Part shown: piece after piece, positions 1-5,768 of the stretch
Numbering within the stretch: the first letter of the stretch is position 1
How the letters are laid out: each line of letters starts with the position of its first letter
Assembly: GCA_937884735.1 (NCBI GenBank)
Contig: CAKZYI010000679.1
Coordinates: forward strand, 1 to 6,401
DNA length: 6,401 bases
Direction: 5' to 3'
DNA from: an uncultured Pleurocapsa sp.
Lineage (GTDB): Bacteria; Cyanobacteriota; Cyanobacteriia; Cyanobacteriales; Xenococcaceae
Made by a program: the position numbers and the translations under genes
Notes under the pieces: model-generated
Told to the model about the DNA's origin: nothing
Databases searched by the model: none
What the model saw: only the letters and a program-made list of their open reading frames with translations

Positions 1-1663
1 CAATACCTAATGGTGGTTGCACTCCTATCCAAACGCTACCAAATTGAACCCCACCAATCTGAAATTCATTGCCGTAGGTTTTAATTCCTGTACCAGTTAA
101 AGACTGCCATTGTTTTTCAATTTTTTTGGTTTGGAGATATCCCAGCCATTTTTCTAAAGTACGAACGTTTACCTGATTAACAGGGGTAACAGATTCATCT
201 GCTTCTTTTACCCGTTTAATTATTTCCTCGCCATCTTCTGGTAACTCACCCACGTCATAACCCTGGGCTTTTAGTGAGTGAAGTAAGTTGAGTAAACTTT
301 TCGGCACATTTAATAATGCTGCTGTACCCGCTGCGCCATAGCCAGGAGGAAAGTTGTATAAAATAACCGCCAGCTTTCTTTCTGGTGTAGGAGTCTGACG
401 CAAGCCAATCCAGTTTTTAAGTCTACCCGTCAGACGGTGGAGTCTTTCAGGTACGAGATAAATATCTTCTCCTACTAAACCACCTAAAGGCACTGTATCG
501 ATCGCCCCATCTAATTCGGGCAAGGAATATAACACCACACTTTGTAAACCGCCTATACCCTGACGAGTCCACGAATGAATATCTTGAATAAGCAGGGGTG
601 CAGCAACTATATAAGGTATAATCTTCGCCGTTAAAATTCTTTTAGCTACTTCAACCTGTCTCCCCGCTTCCATCGATCCTGCGGGACCTCCAACAAGGGG
701 CAAGCCTATAGTAGAGACAATTGCATCTACTTTTACTGCATCATTTTTTAAAGATAATATTTCCTTGTTACCCTGTTGTCTTTGTTCTTGTTCGTAAGCC
801 GTAGTCATCCAGTCTCTAACTGCGACATGACCTTCTACACCGTTGATAAATATGGGGAGGGGGATCAGTCCCTGGGATTCAAAATGCTTGATTAGCTGGG
901 GAATATAGGGTTGATTGGTAATGACGTGCTTGCGATATAGCAATATGCCGACGGTTGGATGTGGAGACGTTTCATGAAACGTCTCTACGTGGTTTCTGTG
1001 CCAATCTAGATAATCTTGTGGCGATGTAAAATATCCCTGGTATTCAGGATGCAACAAACCCATGTTAGGGGTTTCAATTGGTTGAGGAATTTCGCCGACA
1101 GTCAAGCCTAGATATTTCTCTGCCAACGTCCAACACATCGAAGCAACGTTTTCTGTTCCTCCTGCATTCCAATAGCCATAGATTATTAGCCAGTTACGAA
1201 GATCCTGTACTTTTTTACCTGGAATGTATTTAAGTAATTTAGGTCCTGTTTTTAAAAAGCTAATGTAACCAGCCAGTTTATCTTCTTCTTTGCCATTACT
1301 AAATTTACTCAGGATAAATTTAACAGGCTTGGGCATCCCCTTGGGTTTATCACCAATAGCAAATTTACCCAATTGCGTTAGGCTAATCAATTCTAAAGCC
1401 GACTCAAACACCAGCCTAATAGGAATATCTTTAACTCTTTCCCGCAGCCACATCACTTGGTCATAATCAAATACCAAACTGGCAAAAAAGACATCAGCAG
1501 ACTTTAACGCATCTTCTACTAAACTAGGAGAAGCGGTAATATCGCGATCGCTAAAGACAATTACTTCTAACTCCCCACAACGTGCAGTAGCCATCTCTGC
1601 TGACTTCCGATAGAGGTTAGCGTTAAAAGATTCAAATCCCGCAATCAAGACAATCCGTTTCAT
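1..1663 (-). CDS. chlH: Mg-chelatase H-subunit family protein (ChlH/BchH-like second paralogue), N-terminal 554 residues, cut by left edge
   Basis: The frame is open without a stop from the ATG at 1663 to the window edge, giving 554 codons of a protein that is usually about 1,200-1,350 residues. H subunits bind protoporphyrin IX and, with the ChlI/ChlD ATPase, insert Mg2+ in the first committed step of chlorophyll synthesis. Residues 1 to about 160 (start MKRIVLIAGFESFNANLYRK) fit the N-terminal H-subunit domain (DUF3479). The CobN/Mg-chelatase domain follows. Family hallmarks are GIGGLQSVVLYSLPELDGAI (about 369-388), the following DTVPLGGLVGED, VPERLHRLTGR, RQTPTPERKLAV and FPPGYGAAGTAALLNVP (about 438-454). 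From memory, the main cyanobacterial ChlH has a longer, different N-terminus, so this looks like the shorter BchH-type paralogue; CobN of cobalamin synthesis is a less likely alternative. No clear Shine-Dalgarno precedes the ATG. A palindromic repeat lies in frame at residues 226-235. The C-terminal half is not visible. Confidence 0.88.
   Translation of the reverse strand, partial: MKRIVLIAGFESFNANLYRKSAEMATARCGELEVIVFSDRDITASPSLVEDALKSADVFFASLVFDYDQVMWLRERVKDIPIRLVFESALELISLTQLGKFAIGDKPKGMPKPVKFILSKFSNGKEEDKLAGYISFLKTGPKLLKYIPGKKVQDLRNWLIIYGYWNAGGTENVASMCWTLAEKYLGLTVGEIPQPIETPNMGLLHPEYQGYFTSPQDYLDWHRNHVETFHETSPHPTVGILLYRKHVITNQPYIPQLIKHFESQGLIPLPIFINGVEGHVAVRDWMTTAYEQEQRQQGNKEILSLKNDAVKVDAIVSTIGLPLVGGPAGSMEAGRQVEVAKRILTAKIIPYIVAAPLLIQDIHSWTRQGIGGLQSVVLYSLPELDGAIDTVPLGGLVGEDIYLVPERLHRLTGRLKNWIGLRQTPTPERKLAVILYNFPPGYGAAGTAALLNVPKSLLNLLHSLKAQGYDVGELPEDGEEIIKRVKEADESVTPVNQVNVRTLEKWLGYLQTKKIEKQWQSLTGTGIKTYGNEFQIGGVQFGSVWIGVQPPLGI
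961..988. repeat. 28-bp near-perfect palindrome inside the chelatase coding sequence
   Basis: Bases 964-985 are a perfect 22-bp palindrome: GAGACGTTTCA followed directly by its own reverse complement. Extending to 961-988 gives GTGGAGACG at the left end and CGTCTCTAC at the right, with a single mismatch at 963. I recall very similar GTAGAGACG...CGTCTCTAC palindromes as scattered intergenic repeats in cyanobacterial genomes. Here the element is read through in frame and encodes roughly residues 226-235 (HVETFHETSP on the minus strand), just before the conserved PTVGILLYRKHVIT segment. Confidence 0.75.
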
Positions 1664-1702
1664 ATACCCTAGCTTCTTAAAATTTCTTTATATATACCTA
1701 TG

Positions 1703-1708
1703 ATTGTA
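1703..1708 (-). promoter_or_regulatory. Possible -10 element (TACAAT) of the chelatase gene
   Basis: On the minus strand TACAAT stands about 40 bases before the chelatase ATG, in AT-rich DNA. The same hexamer stands about 34 bases before the equivalent codon of the decayed 5' copy (2323-2328), which hints that it was part of the shared upstream region. No convincing -35 hexamer is visible at normal spacing, so this is a weak call. Confidence 0.25.
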
Positions 1709-1815
1709 GAGAAATCTGAGAATAAAGGCGATTATCTTTCTGCAAAAGTTGTATGACAATCTTCTTTACTTGATGCCAAGGCATAAGATAATCAACAAAA
1801 TAATAATTGCAGAAA

Positions 1816-2010
1816 ATGCCAAATTACGAGCAATTGCTCAAGACGGTTCAAGCTTGTCATGCTTTATCCGATCTCAGACAGGATATCCTACTATTTCTTT
1901 ATGATGAAGATACTAATGAGTTTTTCATCTTAGCAGGAAAAAAAGCCACAATAGAAGTAACCATATACTCAAATTCAACAGTAGAAGTGGAAATAGGTGA
2001 TGAAATATAA
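1816..2010 (+). CDS. Small DUF6888-like protein (64 residues), first gene of a two-gene unit
   Basis: I start this protein at ATG 1816 (MPNYEQLLKTVQACHALSDL) rather than the upstream TTG at 1807, because relatives begin with a short M-P-x-x-EQ stretch. The pattern of an EQ helix, then C-x-x-LS-x-L, then a hydrophobic strand ending in YDE (residues 29-31), then FFILAG (36-41) and a strand-rich tail resembles the cyanobacterial DUF6888 family as I remember it. Its function is unknown. There is no signal peptide or membrane segment, so it is probably cytosolic. No good Shine-Dalgarno is seen. The end overlaps the next gene by 11 bases, which suggests coupled translation. The pairing with a DUF6887-like partner is, from memory, the usual arrangement for this family. 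A toxin-antitoxin-like role is only a guess from the layout. Confidence 0.72.
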   Translation: MPNYEQLLKTVQACHALSDLRQDILLFLYDEDTNEFFILAGKKATIEVTIYSNSTVEVEIGDEI

Positions 2011-2188
2011 ATCAATGACGAAAAGCGAATTAAAACAATACCTTTTAGATAACCGTGATGATAAAGAGGCTCTAAAAGAACTAAAGTCAAGACCAAAACA
2101 AAATGTTATTACTATTCCTGCAAATATAGACACAGTAAAACAAGAAGAAATTTTAAAACAAGCAATTTCTAATATAGAGGGTAACTAA
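2000..2188 (+). CDS. Small DUF6887-like protein (62 residues), partner of the preceding gene
   Basis: The ATG at 2000 is preferred over the GTG one codon upstream, because it gives the MKYKSMTKSELKQYLLDNRD start typical of this group (a short lead, then MT-x-x-EL-x-x-Y-LL-x-x-R-x-D-x-EA). The N-terminal half reads as a charged helix and the C-terminal half contains a TIPANIDTV loop and a second helix. It is a soluble, Lys/Glu-rich protein of unknown function. The start overlaps the stop of the DUF6888-like gene by 11 bases in another frame, the arrangement expected for a co-expressed pair. Three bases after its stop begins the decayed chelatase copy on the other strand, so the gene end lies almost exactly at a rearrangement border. 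Assignment rests on remembered sequence pattern. Confidence 0.7.
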   Translation: MKYKSMTKSELKQYLLDNRDDKEALKELKSRPKQNVITIPANIDTVKQEEILKQAISNIEGN

Positions 2189-2190
2189 AC

Positions 2191-2289
2191 TTATAACTCC
2201 CTACAACGCGTCGTAGCTATCTCACTCGCCTGACGATACAGGTTAGCGTTAAAAAATTTAAATCCCGTAATTAAGACAATCTGTTTAAT
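2191..2289 (-). pseudogene. Decayed copy of the first 32 codons of the chelatase H-subunit gene
   Basis: Read on the minus strand from 2289, this stretch aligns without gaps to codons 1-32 of the chelatase gene (1568-1663). I count 77 of 96 bases identical and 21 of 32 residues. Conserved pieces include IVLI, FNANLYR and the ATxRC-x-EL end. The start codon is ATT instead of ATG, and the codon matching Glu33 is TAA, so it cannot make a chelatase. Similarity stops at the TAA, next to the end of the DUF6887-like gene. It is in the same orientation as the intact gene and 626 bp upstream of its start. It is too short for gene finders but is clearly a homologous remnant of a duplication or of a lost second chelatase gene. 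Confidence 0.88.
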
Positions 2290-2356
2290 AGTAAAGATGA
2301 TTACCAAGATTTAAAATGAGACATTGTAAATTGCAGAATTACAGTTGATTATTTCA

Positions 2357-2842
2357 ATGAGTAATAAGGATAATTTCAAGTTAACTAAGACTGGTGATAT
2401 TTATATCAACAATCGTTCTTTGATAGATATTGTTAAAGAGATAGAGTTAGCTGGTATCAGAGCAGATTACGAAAGCTATGAAAATAAAGAAGATGAAGAT
2501 TTAAATGAACTTTTGCTTGTAGCAGGTGATTATCAACCGCTTCCTTTATGGATGATAAAGTTTTCTTCAAGATATTTCTTAGATGAAGCAAAAGATTTCA
2601 CGGGCAAATTTATGGCAAAGCCAGAAAATATTATAAGAAATAAAACTACTTTACTTGGATGCACTTGCGGAATTATTGAGTGCTGGTTTTTGTTAGCTAA
2701 GATTACACTTACAGAAAATACCGTAACTTGGTCTGATTTTCAAAATTTTCATCGAGACTGGTGGCAATATAATCTTAGTTTTACATTTGATCGCCAACAA
2801 TACGAGGCGGGATTAATAATTGACTTGAATACGATTAAATAA
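2357..2842 (+). CDS. Uncharacterised 161-residue protein with a GCxCG...CW motif
   Basis: The ATG at 2357 is taken as the start; a TTG at 2345 would add four residues. Neither has a clear Shine-Dalgarno. I do not recognise a named domain. The protein is acidic in its middle (about residues 38-51) and has no signal peptide or strong membrane segment. Its C-terminal third has a distinctive pattern: LLGCTCGIIECWFLLAKI (99-116, Cys 102, 104, 109), then VTWSDFQNFHR (123-133) and FTFDRQQYEAGL (142-153). I recall this L-GC-CG-x-x-x-CW ... W-x-x-F-x-x-HR ... FDR-x-QYE layout from uncharacterised proteins scattered across bacteria. The three cysteines could bind a metal, but that is a guess. It ends 22 bp before the DUF433 antitoxin gene on the same strand, so it may belong to that transcript. 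Confidence 0.75.
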   Translation: MSNKDNFKLTKTGDIYINNRSLIDIVKEIELAGIRADYESYENKEDEDLNELLLVAGDYQPLPLWMIKFSSRYFLDEAKDFTGKFMAKPENIIRNKTTLLGCTCGIIECWFLLAKITLTENTVTWSDFQNFHRDWWQYNLSFTFDRQQYEAGLIIDLNTIK

Positions 2843-2864
2843 AGATTATGAAAGAGTAATATTA

Positions 2865-3101
2865 ATGCAGATCACAGAAACTATCACAAAAACACCTGGA
2901 GTATGTGGCGGTCATGCTTGTGTTCGCAATACTAGAATACCTGTCTGGACTTTAGTATCTCTTCGTCAACAGGGTGCGACAGAACAAGAATTATTAAACA
3001 ATTACCCAGGCTTAAATTTAGAAGATTTAACTGCTGTTTGGGGTTACTACTATAACCATAAATCAGAAATAGATACTGTTGTTGCTGAAATGGACAACTA
3101 A
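2865..3101 (+). CDS. DUF433 family antitoxin (78 residues)
   Basis: The whole protein fits the DUF433 family: the entry ITKTPGVCGGHACVRNTRIP (residues 7-26), followed by VWTLVSLRQQGATEQELL, NYPGLNLEDL and a C-terminal WGYYYNHKSEID. DUF433 proteins have a small helix-turn-helix-like fold (about residues 27-58 here) and are usually found next to PIN-like nucleases, where they act as the antitoxin and probably repress their own promoter. The ATG at 2865 has an AAAGAG stretch eight bases upstream that could serve as ribosome binding site. The toxin gene starts six bases after its stop codon. Length is normal for the family and no residue of the CGG...R-x-T-RIPVW signature is missing. Confidence 0.92.
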   Translation: MQITETITKTPGVCGGHACVRNTRIPVWTLVSLRQQGATEQELLNNYPGLNLEDLTAVWGYYYNHKSEIDTVVAEMDN

Positions 3102-3107
3102 TATTTC

Positions 3108-3500
3108 ATGGCACGATTCAGCTTTTATTCCAATGAAAACTTTGTCTTGGACATGGTTAAAATGCTCAGAAAACTAGGTCATACTGTAATTACCAGTTAT
3201 GGAGCAGGGCAAGCTAATCAAAGTATTCCTGATGACGAAGTTTTAAATTATGCTACGCGAAATAGTCTTGCTGTTATTACATTTAATAGAGATGACTTTA
3301 TTAAATTGCACAATAACGGTGTTCAACATTCAGGAATTATAGTTTGTAAAACAGATCGAGATTATCAAAGCCAAGTTAACTGTTTAGATAATTATTTAAA
3401 GACTCAAGATAATTTAGTAAATCGTTTGATTAGAATCAAAAAGCAGCAGAAAAAAGGTTTTAGTCAGCCTGTATTTGTTTCACAAGAATATTTTAGGTAA
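3108..3500 (+). CDS. DUF5615 family PIN-like toxin (130 residues)
   Basis: The protein carries the DUF5615 (Mut7-C/PIN-like) signature in order: FYSNENF (6-12), LRKLGHTVITSYGAGQANQS (20-39), IPDDEVLNYA (40-49), AVITFNRDDFIKLH (55-68) and HSGIIVC (74-80). Such proteins are predicted metal-dependent RNases, here paired with the DUF433 antitoxin six bases upstream. Asn9 stands where many relatives carry an acidic Asp (DENF). I recall SNENF in other cyanobacterial members, so this may be a lineage variant, but it removes one possible metal ligand. Asp42, Asp43, Glu44, Asp62 and Asp63 remain. The C-terminus ends in a basic tail (KKQQKK, 111-116) plus about 14 residues, a little longer than I expect for the family. 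A HIP1 octamer follows the stop codon directly. Confidence 0.9.
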   Translation: MARFSFYSNENFVLDMVKMLRKLGHTVITSYGAGQANQSIPDDEVLNYATRNSLAVITFNRDDFIKLHNNGVQHSGIIVCKTDRDYQSQVNCLDNYLKTQDNLVNRLIRIKKQQKKGFSQPVFVSQEYFR

Positions 3501-3501
3501 A

Positions 3502-3509
3502 GCGATCGC
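3502..3509. repeat. HIP1 octamer GCGATCGC
   Basis: The perfect palindrome lies just after the toxin stop codon, in the 42-bp gap between convergent genes. Four more copies lie inside genes at 1544-1551, 3712-3719, 4264-4271 and 6069-6076. This density is typical of HIP1-rich cyanobacterial genomes and is the best taxonomic clue in the window. No transcription terminator hairpin is evident in the same gap. Confidence 0.95.
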
Positions 3510-3542
3510 ATTAACAAATCCACTCGCGATTCCTATTACTTA

Positions 3543-3836
3543 TTATTCATCTACTTTTTGTTTTTCTGATGCAAAAGGAAGCCTAGAAACAGTGCTATTA
3601 TCCTCAAGCATTTTAGCTTCTTTAATCAAAGTTGCAGTCTGCGCCAATACTTCGGGAGTTGTTGCTTCAGGTTGTCTGAACATACCAATTATACTCTGTT
3701 CGTAATTAGATGCGATCGCCAGAAAAGCCCCACCTAGAATATAAATTGGTAACGGCAAAATAAACTGCTTTAGCCATATACCCAACTCAGCCAAAACAAA
3801 CAAAATTCCTACTCCAAACAACCAAGCCTTGATCAT
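3543..3836 (-). CDS. Small membrane protein with two transmembrane helices (97 residues)
   Basis: The ATG at 3836 is well supported by an AGGAAGA Shine-Dalgarno (3841-3847) at suitable distance. Residues about 4-22 (hydrophobic, around GVGILFVLAELGIWL) and 26-43 (LPLPIYILGGAFLAIASN) form two membrane segments joined by a very short KQF turn, so both ends probably face the same side. The C-terminal half (about 46-97) is polar and charged and probably cytosolic, with a helix EVLAQTATLIKEAKMLED. I believe this is a conserved cyanobacterial hypothetical family, but I cannot name a function. It lies 51 bp downstream of the DUF427 gene on the same strand and converges on the toxin gene. Confidence 0.8.
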   Translation of the reverse strand: MIKAWLFGVGILFVLAELGIWLKQFILPLPIYILGGAFLAIASNYEQSIIGMFRQPEATTPEVLAQTATLIKEAKMLEDNSTVSRLPFASEKQKVDE

Positions 3837-3857
3837 TATTTCTTCCTATATTACTAA

Positions 3858-3878
3858 CTTATTACCTATTACCTGTTA
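3858..3878. repeat. Three degenerate heptamers between two genes
   Basis: CTTATTA, CCTATTA and CCTGTTA follow one another head to tail in the gap between the DUF427 gene and the small membrane protein gene. The pattern resembles the short tandemly repeated heptamers common between cyanobacterial genes, but it is short and imperfect. Confidence 0.4.
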
Positions 3879-3887
3879 CTTAAAAAG

Positions 3888-4388
3888 TCACCATCCCCAA
3901 CTACCTGCACTGCCTTTAAAAGGGCCTACAATATCTTTAGTAATCCAACCACCATAAAAGTCTCCTGCTTGTGCTGTAACCAATTCTCCATCAACATAGC
4001 AAGCATCCATTTTACTCGGATAAAAAGCAGTATAGTCTTTAATTAATTCAAAATTTTCTGTAGGTTGAGAATAATACCAACCAGCATTAACTACTTGCTT
4101 ATCTCCCACCACCAAACCGTAATAGCCAGCAAAACCTTTCCATTCACAAAAAGATCGTTGAGAGTTTGCTGGATGAAGATACTCTGTTTTAATATCTTCG
4201 GGAGGAATATAGTAGACAGGAGGATGGCTAGTTTCCAATACCCGATAAGCATTATTGCTATTTGCGATCGCAATATCATTAAAGATAATTTTAATTTGCT
4301 TAGAAGACTTTTCTAAACGAGGCGGACGGGGATAATCCCAAACTGATTCTTGTCCTGGTTGTGGTTCAATTCTTTCTGGATGATTCAT
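3888..4388 (-). CDS. DUF427 domain protein (166 residues)
   Basis: The ATG at 4388 is used; the frame extends one codon further to a TTG at 4391. The N-terminal segment ESVWDYPRPPRLE (14-26) and the following core match DUF427 along the full length: IFNDIAIANSNNAYRVLETS (35-54), HPPVYYIPPEDI (55-66), SFCEWKGFAGYY (79-90), then a W-YY-P-type strand, AFYPSKMDACYVDGE and the terminal FYGGWITKDIVGPFKG. These proteins are small, soluble, beta-rich and have no established biochemical role. The R-V-LE-T-x-HPP-YY-PP and C-EWKG blocks are the most conserved and presumably line the binding or active site. The gene follows the proA-like gene by 125 bp on the same strand, so it could be read from the same transcript or from its own promoter. 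No Shine-Dalgarno is obvious. Confidence 0.9.
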   Translation of the reverse strand: MNHPERIEPQPGQESVWDYPRPPRLEKSSKQIKIIFNDIAIANSNNAYRVLETSHPPVYYIPPEDIKTEYLHPANSQRSFCEWKGFAGYYGLVVGDKQVVNAGWYYSQPTENFELIKDYTAFYPSKMDACYVDGELVTAQAGDFYGGWITKDIVGPFKGSAGSWGW

Positions 4389-4513
4389 CAATGATTATAT
4401 GCTTGCGGTATTCTAATTTGGTGGGCAACAGTAGAAAAACCATTACCTTACTGACTATTTCTTTTTACCCACCCTATGATTTGGCTGATTTCTCGTTCCT
4501 CATCCCTCATTCC

Positions 4514-5758
4514 CTACCCTTGAACTACCTGTTTGATTGTAGTGAAGGTTTCGACGCTAATTAAGCCTTGACGATAACCTTTTTGATTGGACATACCGAG
4601 AAATACATCCTCTCCTCCTTCTGGATTACGAGAAAACCGAGGAGAGGTATTAATATATACCAATGCGCTATCTACACCTTGAACAAACTGACGACTTTCT
4701 TGATAAGATTCAGTTACAATACAGTCTGCATGACCGCTACTGTAGCGATTGATCCAAGAAACAGCTTGAGGCAAACATTCTACAAACCGAAACGCAACAG
4801 CTTTTCTTAAATATGGTCTGCGCCATTCTCCAGACTTCATCGGTTTGAGATATTCAGGAAAAGCTTCAACCAATACTTCATCTCCCCGCAAATGAAAACC
4901 TTGTTGCTGCAAACTATTAAATAATGCTTGTAATGCAGGAGACTTGATATTTTGATTGACTAGTACTTTTTCAATTGCATTAACTGCATCGGGTTCACTG
5001 TCATGACTATCCACGACAACCTGACGAATCAAATCTAAATTGCCACTGAGCGACCAATACAAGTAACAGTTACCAATAGTTGTTTTTAATACCGTTGCCG
5101 TGGCTTTTTCTGCTACCTGTTGGACTAGGCTAGGACGACCGTAGGGTATAACTAAATTTAAATGACGATCTTGAGTTACTAATTCTTGAATTGATATCCC
5201 CGAATCGGGAGATATACTCGTAATACAATTTGATGGCAATTCGGTTGCAGCCAGAGCTTTTTGTAGAATACTAGCAATGACTTGATTAGAATTACTGGCA
5301 GCACTGCACCCTCTAATAATTAAGCTGTTTCCTGTCTTGAGGCACATTCCCGCAACAATCGCCGCCAATTCAGGAAAGGCTTCATATACCAAGGCAATCG
5401 TACCCAAAGGGATTCGCTGACAGTAGGTCTGGGATGGTTCTAATTGATATGGAGCATTGATTAAGCGTCTTGTTGGATCTGCGGATTTGGATAACTGTTG
5501 TAAAATTGAAACTGTCATTTCCAATCTTTCTGGAGTTAATTTGATCCAGTCTGCAATTGGCTCAGAAATTGCCATTTCTCGACTCATTTCCAAGTCTATA
5601 GTGTTGGCTTCTAATATTTCATCAAAACTACTAGCCATTGCTTCAGCTAATATGGATACTCCCAGCCTTCTTTTAGAGGCTGAAGTTTGAGCCAGTCTAG
5701 TGGCTGCTTTATGAGATTCTCGAACTACATTCAATACTTCGTTTGACGAACTTTGCAT
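4514..5758 (-). CDS. proA: Divergent glutamate-5-semialdehyde dehydrogenase (ProA-like), 414 residues
   Basis: ProA reduces gamma-glutamyl phosphate to glutamate-5-semialdehyde with NADPH in proline synthesis. Length (414) and overall layout match ProA: RIPLGTIALVYEAFPEL (115-131), CLKTGNSLIIRG (139-150), NLVIPYG (201-207), the nucleophile in IGNCYLY (Cys231), NAIEKVLVN (260-268), NRYSSGHADCIVTE (337-350) and VDSALVYINTSPRF (362-375). Several signature positions differ from typical ProA as I know it: YEARP reads YEAFP, RGGKEA reads RGCSAA, GNCHVYVD reads GNCYLYWS, the AxxHINRYGSGHTD block reads AVSWINRYSSGHAD, and the final GPMG reads RQGL. It is therefore probably the second, divergent ProA that many cyanobacteria carry beside a canonical one. 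The catalytic Cys is kept, so activity is plausible but substrate is uncertain. The gene starts 10 bp after the zinc-ribbon gene and probably shares its transcript. Confidence 0.85.
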   Translation of the reverse strand: MQSSSNEVLNVVRESHKAATRLAQTSASKRRLGVSILAEAMASSFDEILEANTIDLEMSREMAISEPIADWIKLTPERLEMTVSILQQLSKSADPTRRLINAPYQLEPSQTYCQRIPLGTIALVYEAFPELAAIVAGMCLKTGNSLIIRGCSAASNSNQVIASILQKALAATELPSNCITSISPDSGISIQELVTQDRHLNLVIPYGRPSLVQQVAEKATATVLKTTIGNCYLYWSLSGNLDLIRQVVVDSHDSEPDAVNAIEKVLVNQNIKSPALQALFNSLQQQGFHLRGDEVLVEAFPEYLKPMKSGEWRRPYLRKAVAFRFVECLPQAVSWINRYSSGHADCIVTESYQESRQFVQGVDSALVYINTSPRFSRNPEGGEDVFLGMSNQKGYRQGLISVETFTTIKQVVQG

Positions 5759-5768
5759 TGTTTTTTAA

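Noticed and set aside
711..730. Imperfect palindrome beginning GTAGAGACAA and ending TCTAC
   Set aside because: It resembles the 961-988 repeat at the ends, but the centre differs, several pairs mismatch, and it encodes an ordinary conserved stretch of the chelatase; probably chance.
1741..1806. Plus-strand promoter for the DUF6888-like gene
   Set aside because: ATGACA (1753-1758) resembles a -35 box, but no -10 hexamer stands at suitable spacing.
1899..2096. Minus-strand open frame of 65 codons
   Set aside because: It lies antisense to the overlapping DUF6888/DUF6887-like pair, has no recognisable family pattern, and has low-complexity hydrophobic and Ser-rich content typical of a shadow frame.
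3475..3705. Plus-strand open frame across the toxin end and the small membrane protein gene
   Set aside because: It overlaps the end of the DUF5615 gene and runs antisense to a gene with a good Shine-Dalgarno and clear membrane helices.
4065..4316. Open frames on both strands inside the DUF427 gene (also 4091-4279 minus)
   Set aside because: Both overlap strongly conserved DUF427 motifs in another frame and show no family pattern of their own.
4420..4473. GGTGGG and CCCACC arms in the gap upstream of the DUF427 gene
   Set aside because: The arms are only 6 bp with a 42-base loop and no T-run, so there is no support for a terminator or operator.
4361..4810. Plus-strand frames over the proA-like 3' end and the 4389-4513 gap, and 5457-5690
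   Set aside because: They are mostly antisense to the reductase gene, whose conserved motifs explain the sequence.
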